From contig DHMO01000052.1 in the NCBI GenBank assembly GCA_002405835.1, forward strand, positions 1-43,436: a DNA stretch of 43,436 nucleotides, in the 5' to 3' direction. Below the pieces are notes generated by a model. That model ran no database searches and had not been told where the DNA came from. It worked only from the letters and a program-made list of their open reading frames with translations. Each line of letters begins with the position of its first letter. Within the stretch, counting starts at the first letter, position 1. Below, piece by piece: positions 10,001 to 17,662 of this stretch. Both the position numbers and the translations under genes were made by a program. The DNA is from Lentisphaeria bacterium UBA4640. Lineage in GTDB: Bacteria > Verrucomicrobiota > Lentisphaeria > Victivallales > UBA1829.

Positions 10001-11045
10001 AGCTCAGTGTGCAGGTTCCGGGGCCGAACAGGATTGTGTGCGTGCTGACGGGCTGATAGAGCAGGCCGTCGGGCGTGGAGCGGATCGCGAGACTGTGTGT
10101 GCCGAATTTCGCCTCTTGGCTGCTGATGAAGACGGGCTTGTTGTCGAAGATGTCAAAATTCATTCGGCCGCGGTGACGGAATATCATGTAGCGCAGTCCC
10201 TGTTCAAAGGAGCTGTTCTGAAGCAGATTTTTTCCGGTCTGGTCGGGCAGGGAGTAGCGGTCGAGCGCCCAGAGGTCGCAGTTCGCTGCTTTGGTGACGC
10301 GTCCTGCCGGCGGAGGAAGAACGGTTCCGGCTTTTGCGCCGGGATCGAGCACAAAACGGAAGGGTTTCTGCGGTTCATCGGCGATGAGCTGGAGGAATGC
10401 GGCGGGGACGGAGGGGACATTGATGAACTCCGTTGAGCCGGATTCGGGTTCCACAGCAAAGCTCTTTTCGGGCTGTCCGGCGCAGAGACGGATTGTGCGG
10501 GCATTGCCGCTGAACATGCGGTCCGCTTTCAGCGTTTTGTCCGTGTACGGGGGAAGTGCGAATTCCTGCGCGTCGATTTTGAACTGCGTTCCGCCGAATT
10601 CGACGCCGCGGAGGAAGAAGTTGATCTGCAGCTGTCTTTTTGCCTGCGGAAAACTGGCTTCGAACTGCACTTTGCGGTCGGGGCGCAGCGAGATCGTGAG
10701 CGTTCCGGAGGCGGGAAAATCATAAATGATCTTCTGCCCGTCTTCGCGGCGGGTTCCCTTGACGTCTTTGCCGTCGACCTGGATTGCGATTCCGCCGAAT
10801 CTGCGGTCGGGGGAGCGGAAGTGAAGCTGCGGCGTGCCGGATTTGTAGCAGATGACCTGCGCGGCTTCGCCCTGGAAACGGCAGAGTCCTTTGCCCGGAA
10901 TGAAACGGGTGTTTCGGACGCTCTCCTTTTCGGAGGATTCAAACGGCGGTCTGGTTGCGGGCAGCGGCGGAAGCGCATTGAGCGCGGAAAGAGCCATGGA
11001 TCCCGCAAGCAGAGCGGCGGAGAGAAGAAGTGTGGATTTTTTCAT
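7086..11045 (-). CDS. Large secreted glycoside-hydrolase-like protein with carbohydrate-binding modules (1319 aa)
   Basis: Exported protein probably acting on polysaccharide outside the cytoplasm. A clear signal peptide spans residues 1-21 (MKKSTLLLSAALLAGSMALSA). Residues 274-432 resemble a CBM4/9-type jelly roll, starting NLLQNSSFEQG. Residues 540-880 look like a clan GH-A TIM barrel: FLCEPEG (Glu676/678) could hold the acid/base and SSPEGMHW (Glu793) the nucleophile. Residues 1090-1319 resemble a CBM9/DOMON sandwich (IVIDGNPEKWDAYP, then AWDENGLYLAVFVRDD). I cannot place the barrel in a numbered GH family; GH39-like is the nearest guess. It follows the pseudopilin gene by 21 bases and precedes the GH78-like gene by 12, within one operon. 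Confidence 0.75.
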   Translation of the reverse strand: MKKSTLLLSAALLAGSMALSALNALPPLPATRPPFESSEKESVRNTRFIPGKGLCRFQGEAAQVICYKSGTPQLHFRSPDRRFGGIAIQVDGKDVKGTRREDGQKIIYDFPASGTLTISLRPDRKVQFEASFPQAKRQLQINFFLRGVEFGGTQFKIDAQEFALPPYTDKTLKADRMFSGNARTIRLCAGQPEKSFAVEPESGSTEFINVPSVPAAFLQLIADEPQKPFRFVLDPGAKAGTVLPPPAGRVTKAANCDLWALDRYSLPDQTGKNLLQNSSFEQGLRYMIFRHRGRMNFDIFDNKPVFISSQEAKFGTHSLAIRSTPDGLLYQPVSTHTILFGPGTCTLSFYAKTDKPGKQTLTVQFMDPALIWDSSKWPAVKVPLTGEWKRYTLTHTWKSSAAFPAVFSARSTADATCYIDGVQLEKGAKATPYEAPLAEGALRTSAPDNFVEYGKPVDACLDIVTAPDAQGTVAVKVRDFFDTVKLQKTFSFTADAQGKARVDLPLNDLPRGIFIVESDYSIGGKKRYEIQRFSIMSFLNNTHKHKNMFVNTYVDPLFPMQIYRDVLDRYRKLGYGARSGFAVNDERLAKLADSFGVESSICRIAHARKDKNGRNVEILREIEWYLIPGRKKSDSLLVENIAQKEITPELLKRVEDAAAEITRNSPTVSGWYFLCEPEGTLPEWANPAYAKPEEYQKFIALETAVAKGIKRGNPEAKLYTSATSNIASPDRMLFYDRLFAEAAKQGVRYDAVAAHCYRVGAPEYPVSLEQQYKNLFAVLDKHGYSDVKISSPEGMHWLPVRCLKSPFISDYPISSGHLNGLVPYTYDLSYAEKIGSAYRARSWLVGLKHQDRIRQMNASNYGAFEMDAMLTPFAFQKIPNTLGRLLGNARFLEEINLFPNTRCYLFEDEQKRPVAAIWACMEEVDLGEAAAPDFLFKPAAGLELFDLMEAEHSLPADKNGETVLPLSPYPVFLRGKPGTAKELAALLRAGHGRSNIAQRPPMTVRLNSASEVAVHLENIENTTLSGTLLSPRGDRKVSIPAGGSADFTLPLPVPLSAEKQTSYDLILRFRKQGGKNDIFRYDRSFAGLLAKRADQPIVIDGNPEKWDAYPAIPMTTRFRGKFLQHRGIFPDAQDFSADCKIAWDENGLYLAVFVRDDKFVWKKYPRIKDGWKNDSLQVFFDTFADGRDSDRKRTTGPDDWSYGVYPQNATGSEVAVWRYLTPDVQLTRGVAGAKADTLADDVKAAFRKTADGYFYEVAFPSKSVEPFRLKAGNTIGIGILLNDADDPSQQEPRSRLTNTIGTDMPNERPDFWPLIRLIE

Positions 11046-11066
11046 GTCTGTATTCCCTTTTTTGTG

Positions 11067-11921
11067 TTATTTTGTCTGATAGTTGATGTAATCCCATTCG
11101 GCTTTTGCGGAAATGGCGGTGACGCTGCCGTCCTGACGCAGATTGTTTAGGGTTCCGCCATGATAAAGACCAAATTCGCGGCGGCGGGTTTTTACAGAGT
11201 TGGCACTCCATGTCAAAGTGTTGCTTGTGTATGCATTGGAGCTTAAGCTGAAAAATGAGTCACTTAACCCTTCATTGTGTACTTCATCAAACGGAGTTTC
11301 CGCCATCATGATGCGGTTGTTTTTCAGACTGGTGATTTTTTTCGGCAGAGCGAGAGCCTGGAAGTTACTACTTGGCGCCGTGACAAATCTGCCCCAACCA
11401 TAGTTATCCTGGGTGCTTGGCGCCTCAATGAGCGGGGTGTAATTGGTTGCGGATCGGTTAGCGCTTTTGCCGCGCTGAATTGGAGCATAGTTCGTTGCGA
11501 TCGGGCAGGAGAAAACTTTATCGACAGGAACAAGTTGTGCGGAAAAGGAGCCAATGCCTCCATCACCGTCCCATGGACCGGAAGGGAAGCCGTTCGGGAG
11601 TTTTTTCATGATGTCGGCGGCGAAATAGCTCCAGCCCCAGCGTTTCATGTGCGGGGTGAGAAAGTCGTCGTTGTTGGAGGTGTAGATCATAACCGCCTGT
11701 CCGATGCTTTTCAGATTGCTTGTGCAGACGGATTTCTGAGCGGTCGTTCTCGCCTTGTTCAGGGCGGGCAGAAGCATGCCGGCGAGGATGGCGATGATGG
11801 CAACTACCACGAGGAGCTCTATGATAGTAAATCTGCAGAACCTTCCCTTGATGCATGGAATGTCTTTGCCGTTCGGATGGTGTTTCATGGTGTTGTTTCC
11901 CTTTCGTTTATTTCTGTTCAT
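11067..11921 (-). CDS. Type II secretion-type pseudopilin, H-X9-DG family (284 aa)
   Basis: Membrane-anchored pilin-like protein. The prepilin signature is RFTIIELLVVVAIIAILAGM (about residues 29-48), with the conserved Glu at +5 of the processed form, followed by a long N-terminal helix and a globular domain. Near the C-terminus a His is followed nine residues later by Asp-Gly (HGGTLNNLRQDG), the H-X9-DG hallmark of a family greatly expanded in Lentisphaerota and Planctomycetota. The residue before the processing site is Arg rather than the usual Gly. Two starts are possible: the one given (AAGGAAC 8 nt upstream) or an ATG at 11888 (AAAGGG upstream). It lies between glycoside hydrolase genes in one operon, which suggests a role in glycan handling. 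Confidence 0.85.
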   Translation of the reverse strand: MNRNKRKGNNTMKHHPNGKDIPCIKGRFCRFTIIELLVVVAIIAILAGMLLPALNKARTTAQKSVCTSNLKSIGQAVMIYTSNNDDFLTPHMKRWGWSYFAADIMKKLPNGFPSGPWDGDGGIGSFSAQLVPVDKVFSCPIATNYAPIQRGKSANRSATNYTPLIEAPSTQDNYGWGRFVTAPSSNFQALALPKKITSLKNNRIMMAETPFDEVHNEGLSDSFFSLSSNAYTSNTLTWSANSVKTRRREFGLYHGGTLNNLRQDGSVTAISAKAEWDYINYQTK

Positions 11922-11964
11922 CTGTCTGTTCCTTTTGTTTTATGTTTTATACCGGGGTGTTGTT

Positions 11965-13806
11965 TCAATCTTCCATTTCGAAGAGGACCGTGTCGGGGGC
12001 GCGGAAGTTCCATTGGAATTCGGAAACGTTTTCCGCTGCGGTTTCTCCGGAGAAAAGTTCGGTGATGCGTCCGGTGCGGCGCGGCAGACGGATCGTCATC
12101 GTTCCGCCCTCTTTCGAGTGGAGCGCGAGGAAACGGTCATCCGCATAAACGGGGATTTCCGCATCGGAGTAGAGATGAACTCCGGCGGATTTTGCGAGCG
12201 TTTTCAGCATTGCCGGCGTAAGTTCGGCGGGGTTGCGCAGAAACGCGGAAGTCCAGCCGTTCATCCGCTGAACGGAGAGACCGGAGACATGCGGATCGGC
12301 GCCGGTCCAGCGGCGGATGCGCGATTCGTCAAAACTTCTGCCGTCGCTGATTCCGGGTGCGTAGAACCAGAGGACCGTGCGGTCGTGGTTGAGAACATAA
12401 CGGTTCAGGAGTTCCGCCTTCTCCGGGGTGATTTCCCAGGGGGTGGCGAAGAGGAAGAATCTGATTTTATCCAGGTTCGGAATCGACGGGATGTCGCGCA
12501 GGCACCAGGTTTCGAACGGGGCGCCGAGACGGTTCAGTTTTTTGCGGATGTCCGGCTGGAAATCCCGCTGGCGCGGCGAACGCTGGTCGAAGTATGCGAG
12601 CGCATCGGGATCGACGATCATCGCGACTTCTTCGACGTTGCGGGAGGGAAGGTCGATGCGGCTGTCGTAAATCTCCTTCATCCGGCGGAAGTTTTCAAAG
12701 AGGACGGGTTCCTGATAGAATCCGCCCCACATGTCGAACCACCAGAGCGAGGAGCGTTTGAGGAGCGCGAGGGAGAATTCACGTTTGATTCCGGCGACGT
12801 CCTCCTCTGTGTTCTCCCAGTGCGGGACATGGAGCGAGACATACGGCGTGAGGTCGCGGTTGTGGGTGTGCGTGCGCTGGTCGCATTCGTGCATGTGAAT
12901 TTTGCCCGCGAGTTTTTCGGAGCCGGAACAGCCGAGCCATCCGCCGCCACCGCCCATTGCGCGGTCGCCGTAGGAGCCGGGGGAGATCATGAAGTCGATA
13001 TCGGGTGATTTGAGCACCTGTTCATATGCGAGGTGTCCGCTCTCCGCCGCGCCGAGCCGGGTGATGACATAGCCGTAGAAGATACCGATTTCCGCTTCCG
13101 GGCGGATGAGTTTTCGGGTTTCCGCGGCGAATTCGCAGATGGTGTTTCCGACGAGTTCATTGCAGAAGCGGCGGTATTCGATCACGCCGGAGGAGACGGC
13201 TGGATCGAAGAGGAGTCCGTCGTAATCGGGCGTGTTCATTTTGAGCGCGGAGGGCGGTTCCGCCGGAGCGAGACCGTGTGCGGCGCGCCAGTCGCTGCAG
13301 GCGCGCTGTTTGTGGAGTCCGCAGAGTTCTCCGTTGTGGTCGAACCACTCGTCGGTGTGTCCGCAGGCGAGAACATAAGCCTGAATGGAGTCTGCGTAAT
13401 GCGCTTCGGCGTATTCGAGGAACGCGCGGAGATAGTGAAGGGTCGCCTCTTTCCAGCGCGGATTCGCGAGAGCTTCGGTGAGATGCGTGAAGCTGTCGCC
13501 GGATTCATGCGCGAGGCTGAGCTGACGGGAGAGCCATTCGGGGGAATTGAGGTCAATCATGCAGATGAATTTTGCTTCGGGGACGGCTTTTTTGAGGTCT
13601 GCGATCTGCTGATCGAGCGAGCCGAATTCATAGCGGTCGAACCAGTTCCAGATGGACGGGTACTGTGCGTAGGGCTGTCCAAGAGAGTTCGTTGTGTTTC
13701 CGGGGAAGAAACAGATGGTCCGCACTCCCGCTGCGGCAAAGCGCTTCATTGCCTCGAATTCGGGCAGGAAGGAGCGGTACGCGAAATAGTGCCGGTTTAT
13801 CTTCAT
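11965..13806 (-). CDS. Cytoplasmic clan GH-A-like glycoside hydrolase, family unassigned (613 aa)
   Basis: Probably a (beta/alpha)8-barrel glycosidase. The first half has barrel-like strand/helix alternation. Candidate catalytic acids are Glu153 (GHTDEWFD) and Glu307 (HMHECDQRTH), spaced as in GH42-like enzymes. A later Rossmann-like section (about 400-500, ending VLNHDRTVLWFYAPG) resembles the GH42 trimerisation domain, and a small beta domain ends the protein. No signal peptide is present, so it should act on imported sugars. It is the first gene of the operon, with an AAAGGA ribosome site and a perfect TATAAT at -10 but a poor -35, as expected for activator-dependent transcription from the adjacent AraC-type gene. 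I do not recognise the exact family. Confidence 0.62.
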   Translation of the reverse strand: MKINRHYFAYRSFLPEFEAMKRFAAAGVRTICFFPGNTTNSLGQPYAQYPSIWNWFDRYEFGSLDQQIADLKKAVPEAKFICMIDLNSPEWLSRQLSLAHESGDSFTHLTEALANPRWKEATLHYLRAFLEYAEAHYADSIQAYVLACGHTDEWFDHNGELCGLHKQRACSDWRAAHGLAPAEPPSALKMNTPDYDGLLFDPAVSSGVIEYRRFCNELVGNTICEFAAETRKLIRPEAEIGIFYGYVITRLGAAESGHLAYEQVLKSPDIDFMISPGSYGDRAMGGGGGWLGCSGSEKLAGKIHMHECDQRTHTHNRDLTPYVSLHVPHWENTEEDVAGIKREFSLALLKRSSLWWFDMWGGFYQEPVLFENFRRMKEIYDSRIDLPSRNVEEVAMIVDPDALAYFDQRSPRQRDFQPDIRKKLNRLGAPFETWCLRDIPSIPNLDKIRFFLFATPWEITPEKAELLNRYVLNHDRTVLWFYAPGISDGRSFDESRIRRWTGADPHVSGLSVQRMNGWTSAFLRNPAELTPAMLKTLAKSAGVHLYSDAEIPVYADDRFLALHSKEGGTMTIRLPRRTGRITELFSGETAAENVSEFQWNFRAPDTVLFEMED

Positions 13807-13829
13807 AACTGTAGTCCTTTTTTGTTTTC

Positions 13830-13842
13830 GCTATATTATAGC
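13830..13842 (-). promoter_or_regulatory. -10 region of the hydrolase operon in a perfect palindrome
   Basis: GCTATATTATAGC is a perfect 13-bp palindrome. On the minus strand it contains TATAAT (13840-13835), about 29 bases before the ATG of the operon's first gene. No good -35 hexamer lies 16-18 bp upstream, so the promoter probably needs an activator. Confidence 0.55.
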
Positions 13843-13862
13843 ATAAAAATCCGTGAAAAACC

Positions 13863-13891
13863 TTGAAAAGAGTGCCATTTTACAGTATATT
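13863..13891 (+). promoter_or_regulatory. Promoter of the AraC-type regulator gene
   Basis: TTGAAA (13863-13868), a 17-bp spacer and TATATT (13886-13891) form a sigma-70-type promoter about 30 bp before the regulator start codon. The GTGCCA direct repeat (13872 and 13893) falls in the spacer and at the start point, which fits autorepression. Confidence 0.55.
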
Positions 13892-13898
13892 GGTGCCA
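13872..13898. promoter_or_regulatory. Candidate AraC-type operator: GTGCCA direct repeat, 21-bp spacing
   Basis: GTGCCATTTT (13872-13881) and GTGCCAAAAT (13893-13902) are direct repeats exactly 21 bp apart, two helical turns, as in half-sites bound by AraC-family dimers. They overlap the regulator's own promoter and lie upstream of the divergent hydrolase operon's -10. The arrangement is observed; the binding protein is inferred. Confidence 0.5.
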
Positions 13899-13921
13899 AA
13901 ATGAAAAAAGAGGGCTGAATT

Positions 13922-14824
13922 ATGCTTCCATTGTACATTTCAAATCTGGCGGGATACGGGCGGACGAACAGGATTCCCCTTTATGTGGAGGAGGTTGCGG
14001 AGAAGCATCCGGAGAAACGCTTCCATTCGCATACGTTTTCGGAACTGGTTCTGGTGCTGCGCGGCGAGGCGGTTCACCTGGTGGGCGAGGAGTCGTTCGA
14101 GGTCCGCCGCGGCGATCTGCTGGTGCTGCATCCCGGCGCGGTACACGGATACGACAGGACGGGAAATTTCGGGATCATCAATCTCACTTACGATTACCAC
14201 AAACTCTCCATGCCGATACTCGACGGCTATGAGCTTCCTCTGTTCCGGCGGTTCTTTCCCTCCGCGGGGACGGTGTTCAGCGATGCGGAACTGTGCCGTC
14301 CGGCTGCGGTTCTGCCGGAAGAGAAGATTGATGCGTTCGGCGGGGCGATCCGGGATCTGGAGCAGGAGCTGAACAGCACGAACCCGGGGAACTTTTATCT
14401 GAGCATGGCGATGTTCATGTCGATCATGGCGGAGATTGCGCGCTCGGTTCCTGAGGCGGCGGAGCAGCACCCGGAGATGTCGCGTCTCGGCGGAGTGATT
14501 GACTGGCTTTACCGCAATCTGACGGAGCCTGTGAGCGTGGAATCTCTGGCGAAGATGGCGAATCTTTCGCGCCGGACGTTCTTCCGTCTGTTCCGGCGCA
14601 TGACGGGGAGTTCTCCGCAGGAATACCGCACGCGTTTGAAGCTGAAGATGGCGGTTGAGCTTCTGACTTCTTCGGAGCTGAGCATCGGGGAGATTGCAAT
14701 GCGCTGCGGCTTTTCCGATTCCAACTATTTCTGCCGGGTGTTCCGCGAGTATCTTTCCACAACGCCGCGGCAGTTCCGGCTGAACGCATCGAAATCGCCC
14801 GCGGTGCTGCGTCCGGATTCGTGA
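13922..14824 (+). CDS. AraC-family transcriptional regulator with cupin sensor domain (300 aa)
   Basis: Sugar-responsive DNA-binding regulator. The N-terminal third is a cupin-like beta barrel (EKRFHSHTFSELVLVLRGEA, then FEVRRGDLLVLHPG), which would bind the effector. The last 100 residues hold the two helix-turn-helix motifs of the family: NLSRRTFFRLFRRMTGSSPQ, then IAMRCGFSDSNYFCRVFREY and TTPRQFR. It is transcribed away from the hydrolase operon across a 115-bp region containing a candidate operator, so it most likely activates that operon and limits its own synthesis. The start is supported by GAGGG about 10 bases upstream. Its stop lies one base from the stop of the convergent GntR-type gene. 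Confidence 0.93.
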   Translation: MLPLYISNLAGYGRTNRIPLYVEEVAEKHPEKRFHSHTFSELVLVLRGEAVHLVGEESFEVRRGDLLVLHPGAVHGYDRTGNFGIINLTYDYHKLSMPILDGYELPLFRRFFPSAGTVFSDAELCRPAAVLPEEKIDAFGGAIRDLEQELNSTNPGNFYLSMAMFMSIMAEIARSVPEAAEQHPEMSRLGGVIDWLYRNLTEPVSVESLAKMANLSRRTFFRLFRRMTGSSPQEYRTRLKLKMAVELLTSSELSIGEIAMRCGFSDSNYFCRVFREYLSTTPRQFRLNASKSPAVLRPDS

Positions 14825-14825
14825 G

Positions 14826-15851
14826 TCATTCTTCCGGCGGGAGGATGAGTTCGGTTTTGACTTCGGACTGGAAGGCGGTTCCGTCGGCTTGTCCGGCGGA
14901 GATCCAGCGGCGGATTTCCTGATAGATTTTTTCGAACCGCTGGCGCATCATGCAGATTCCCGGATATCCGCGCAGGGGTTCGATGATGTCGAAGCAGAGC
15001 AGTTTGAAATCTTTGCCCGGGGTGAGACCGTGTGCGCGGGCGGCTGTGACGAACGGTATGATGGTTTCCGCGCCGAGAATGAAAATCGCCCGCGGGATTT
15101 GCGGACGGCGGAAAAGGTCGCTCGCAATTTCCGCAATCTCCTTCGGGATATCCTGGAAATCGCGGATGAAAAGACGGTCGGACGCCAGCTTTGCGCCCTG
15201 TTCGACGGCGGATTCAAAGAATGCGAGAATGCGGTCGTACTGGTACGGGTGCATGGTCCCGGCGGCGCGCGCGATAAGCGTCACTTCAGGTCCTCCGGTG
15301 CGGAGCAGCCAGTTGAGTCCTTCGGAGATGCTCGCTTTGGAGTCGGTGATGACATGACTGTAGTTTTTATATTTCCGGTTCAGCAGAAGCTGGGGAACAT
15401 GGTTGTCTGCGAAATAATCCATGATGTGGATGTTGCTCATGGAGGGCATGAGCCATGCGACGGCGTTTCCGGGACGGCAGATTTCGGTGAAGTGTTCACC
15501 GATGACCTGCGAGCACAGGCCGATGACCTGAATATCTTCGATTCCGCCCTGGAAGAGAATTTCGCGCAGACTCTGAAGGAGTTCCGCATTGCCCTGCCAG
15601 TCGGTGATGAGATAGAGCGTGTGAATGCGGTTGTCGGGGTGCATGTTGCGGACGTATGTCCGTGCGCCCTGCCGTGCGCAGAGATATCCGGATTCCGCGA
15701 GATTGCGCACTGCGCGTTCAATGGTTGTCCGCGAACAGTGATATTTTCTGCAGAGCTGATGCCGCGACGGGATCGGATCGCCCGCCTTCGCCCCGTGTTC
15801 GAGGAGGTCGGCGAGAATTTTGTTCTGGATGTAATCGGTTTTTTTCAGCAT
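14826..15851 (-). CDS. GntR-type regulator with LacI-like ligand-binding domain (341 aa)
   Basis: Cytoplasmic transcription factor. Residues 1-70 form a GntR winged helix (DPIPSRHQLCRKYHCSRTTI, with ERAVRNLAESGYL following). The remainder resembles the periplasmic-binding-protein fold of LacI/GalR proteins, a known combination in sugar regulators of the AraR type. It lies downstream of the symporter gene in the same direction, separated by 104 bp containing a nested hairpin, so control of that transporter is the likely job. No clear ribosome site precedes the ATG. A sugar ligand is inferred, not shown. Confidence 0.88.
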   Translation of the reverse strand: MLKKTDYIQNKILADLLEHGAKAGDPIPSRHQLCRKYHCSRTTIERAVRNLAESGYLCARQGARTYVRNMHPDNRIHTLYLITDWQGNAELLQSLREILFQGGIEDIQVIGLCSQVIGEHFTEICRPGNAVAWLMPSMSNIHIMDYFADNHVPQLLLNRKYKNYSHVITDSKASISEGLNWLLRTGGPEVTLIARAAGTMHPYQYDRILAFFESAVEQGAKLASDRLFIRDFQDIPKEIAEIASDLFRRPQIPRAIFILGAETIIPFVTAARAHGLTPGKDFKLLCFDIIEPLRGYPGICMMRQRFEKIYQEIRRWISAGQADGTAFQSEVKTELILPPEE

Positions 15852-15895
15852 AATGAGGGGTAATATATCACCGGTTCAGGCAGAACGCAAGCGAG

Positions 15896-15949
15896 GAAGT
15901 GCCGGCACTGCATACATCGGCAAGTGTTTGCCCTTCGTGCCGACACTTC
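15896..15949. repeat. Nested inverted repeat between the symporter and GntR-type genes
   Basis: GAAGTGCCGGCAC (15896-15908) and GTGCCGACACTTC (15937-15949) pair at 12 of 13 positions. Inside the loop, GGCAA (15919-15923) and TTGCC (15928-15932) form a second hairpin with a 4-nt loop. It starts 7 bases beyond the symporter stop and lacks a U tract. It could be an mRNA-stabilising or partial termination element, or an operator cluster for the adjacent regulator. Confidence 0.5.
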
Positions 15950-15955
15950 TTTAGC

Positions 15956-17554
15956 TTATTTGGCAAAAGAGATGTAGACAACAGCGACCACAAGGATCAG
16001 CAGCGCTCCGACGTAGGGGGCGAGCTTCCACGAGGTCATGTCCACTGCCTTGACGTCTTCCTGAATGAACGGGGTCGGGCGTCCGGCGATCTTGCCCCAG
16101 GCGAGCATGTAGAGACACAGCGCAAGGAACACGGCTCCGACAAAATGGAAAGCGTTCATGGCGTCAACCCAGCGGTTGAACGGCGGGACAAAGTAGCCGA
16201 TTGCAATCAGGAGGCAGCCGCCGACGAGCGCGGTTTTCGCCGCGACAGCGGGGACGTATTTCGAAAGCATTCCGACCAGAACCACGGAGAAAATCGGGAT
16301 GAAGTAGATTCCGTTCATCTTCTGGAGATATGCGAAGATGCTGCCTGTGTTCGCAAGCATCGGCGCAATGATCATCGAAGCGATTGCGATGATGAATCCG
16401 AAGATTTTGCCCGCCCGCACCTGCTGCGCTTCGCTGGCCTGGCGGTTGAACACCTCTTTGTAGATTCCGAGACTGAAGAGCGTGCAGGTTGCATTCAGCG
16501 CGGAGTTGAAGGAGCTCAGAATCGCTCCGGTCATGACGGCGGCGAAGAATCCGGTCAGCGGGGCGGGGAGAACCGTCGAAACGAGCTTGCCGTAGGCGTC
16601 GTCGGAGCGGAGGCCGGCGTCCTTGAACATGTAGAAGGCGATGATGCCGGGGAGAACGAGGTAGAGCGGACCGATGAGTTTCAGAAATGCGCAGAGCAGA
16701 ACGCCCTTCTGTCCTTCCGCGAGCGAGCTCGCGGCGAAGGTGCGCTGGATGATCTGCTGATTGGTGCACCAGTAGAACATGTTGATGATCAGAATGCCGG
16801 TGAAAAGAGTGGCGAAGGGAACTTCCGATTTCGGACCGCCGATGGAGTTGAACTTGTCGGGAAGCGCCTCAACCAGCGTGTTGAGCCCGTGAGTCCAGCC
16901 TGCGCCGCCGCTGATGGCGTGAAGACCGAAGTAGAGAATCATGAATCCGCCGATGAGCAGACCGATGCCGTTCAGGGTGTCGGAAACCGCAACGGAGCGG
17001 AGTCCGCCGAAGAGCGCGTAGACCATGCCGACGATGCCGATGAACCAGACCATGAGCCAGAGGTTGCCCATATAGCTCTGGATGCCCGTAATGGCGGGAA
17101 CGTTCATGATGCCGCTGAGTCCGGCGGCTCCGGTGTAGAGAATAATCGGGAGGAGAATCACCATGTATGCGATAAGGAAGATGATGTTGGTGATGATTGC
17201 GGTTGTCCGGTCAAAGCGGATGTGCAGATATTCCGGAAGGGTCGCAATGCCGCTTTTGAGGAAGCGCGGAAGAAAGAACATCGCCATTGCGACGAGCGCG
17301 ATGACGGCGACGACTTCCCACGCCATGACGCAGAGTCCCTCTTTGAACGCTGAACCGTTGAGTCCGACCATCTGCTCGGTTGAAAGGTTCGTAAGCAACA
17401 GAGACCCGGCGATGAACGGATAAGTCAGCGAGCGTCCGGCAAGGAAGTAGCCCTCTTTGGACTTGACGTCTTCTTTGCGTGTCATGAGCCATGTGACGAA
17501 TGCGACGAGAGCCGTGAAGAACACGAACGACGAAATGGTGATAATCTGATGCAT
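15956..17554 (-). CDS. Sodium:solute symporter, SSS (SLC5-like) family (532 aa)
   Basis: Inner-membrane protein that couples sodium entry to uptake of a solute, probably a sugar or related compound. About 13-14 hydrophobic helices run through the whole length, and the early GYFLAGRSLTYP and LTNLSTEQMVGLNG segments are typical of SSS transporters, closest in style to SglT/YidK. The start has a strong GGGAGG ribosome site. It is followed by a GntR/LacI-type regulator gene and lies near the glycoside hydrolase operon, which supports uptake of released sugars. Substrate cannot be read from sequence. No convincing promoter was found in the 108 bp before it. Confidence 0.9.
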   Translation of the reverse strand: MHQIITISSFVFFTALVAFVTWLMTRKEDVKSKEGYFLAGRSLTYPFIAGSLLLTNLSTEQMVGLNGSAFKEGLCVMAWEVVAVIALVAMAMFFLPRFLKSGIATLPEYLHIRFDRTTAIITNIIFLIAYMVILLPIILYTGAAGLSGIMNVPAITGIQSYMGNLWLMVWFIGIVGMVYALFGGLRSVAVSDTLNGIGLLIGGFMILYFGLHAISGGAGWTHGLNTLVEALPDKFNSIGGPKSEVPFATLFTGILIINMFYWCTNQQIIQRTFAASSLAEGQKGVLLCAFLKLIGPLYLVLPGIIAFYMFKDAGLRSDDAYGKLVSTVLPAPLTGFFAAVMTGAILSSFNSALNATCTLFSLGIYKEVFNRQASEAQQVRAGKIFGFIIAIASMIIAPMLANTGSIFAYLQKMNGIYFIPIFSVVLVGMLSKYVPAVAAKTALVGGCLLIAIGYFVPPFNRWVDAMNAFHFVGAVFLALCLYMLAWGKIAGRPTPFIQEDVKAVDMTSWKLAPYVGALLILVVAVVYISFAK

Positions 17555-17592
17555 AAATTTTTTCCTCCCAGTGTTTTCATCTGCAGCAAATA

Positions 17593-17623
17593 AAATCGCC
17601 TGTCTGAAACTGACAGGCGATTT
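17593..17623 (-). terminator. Rho-independent terminator after queA
   Basis: AAATCGCCTGTC (17593-17604) and GACAGGCGATTT (17612-17623) are a perfect 12-bp inverted repeat with a 7-nt loop, 40 bases beyond the queA stop. On the minus strand the stem runs into TTTTATTTG, a reasonable U tract. It closes the kdtA-to-queA operon. Confidence 0.8.
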
Positions 17624-17662
17624 CTCTTAAATGTTCGGTGAAAAAAGCGGAAGGTCAATGAT

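Noticed and set aside
17555..17662. Promoter for the symporter (TTGACC with AACATT) before the queA terminator
   Set aside because: The -10 matches poorly and the transcript would have to pass the terminator hairpin; not convincing enough to list.
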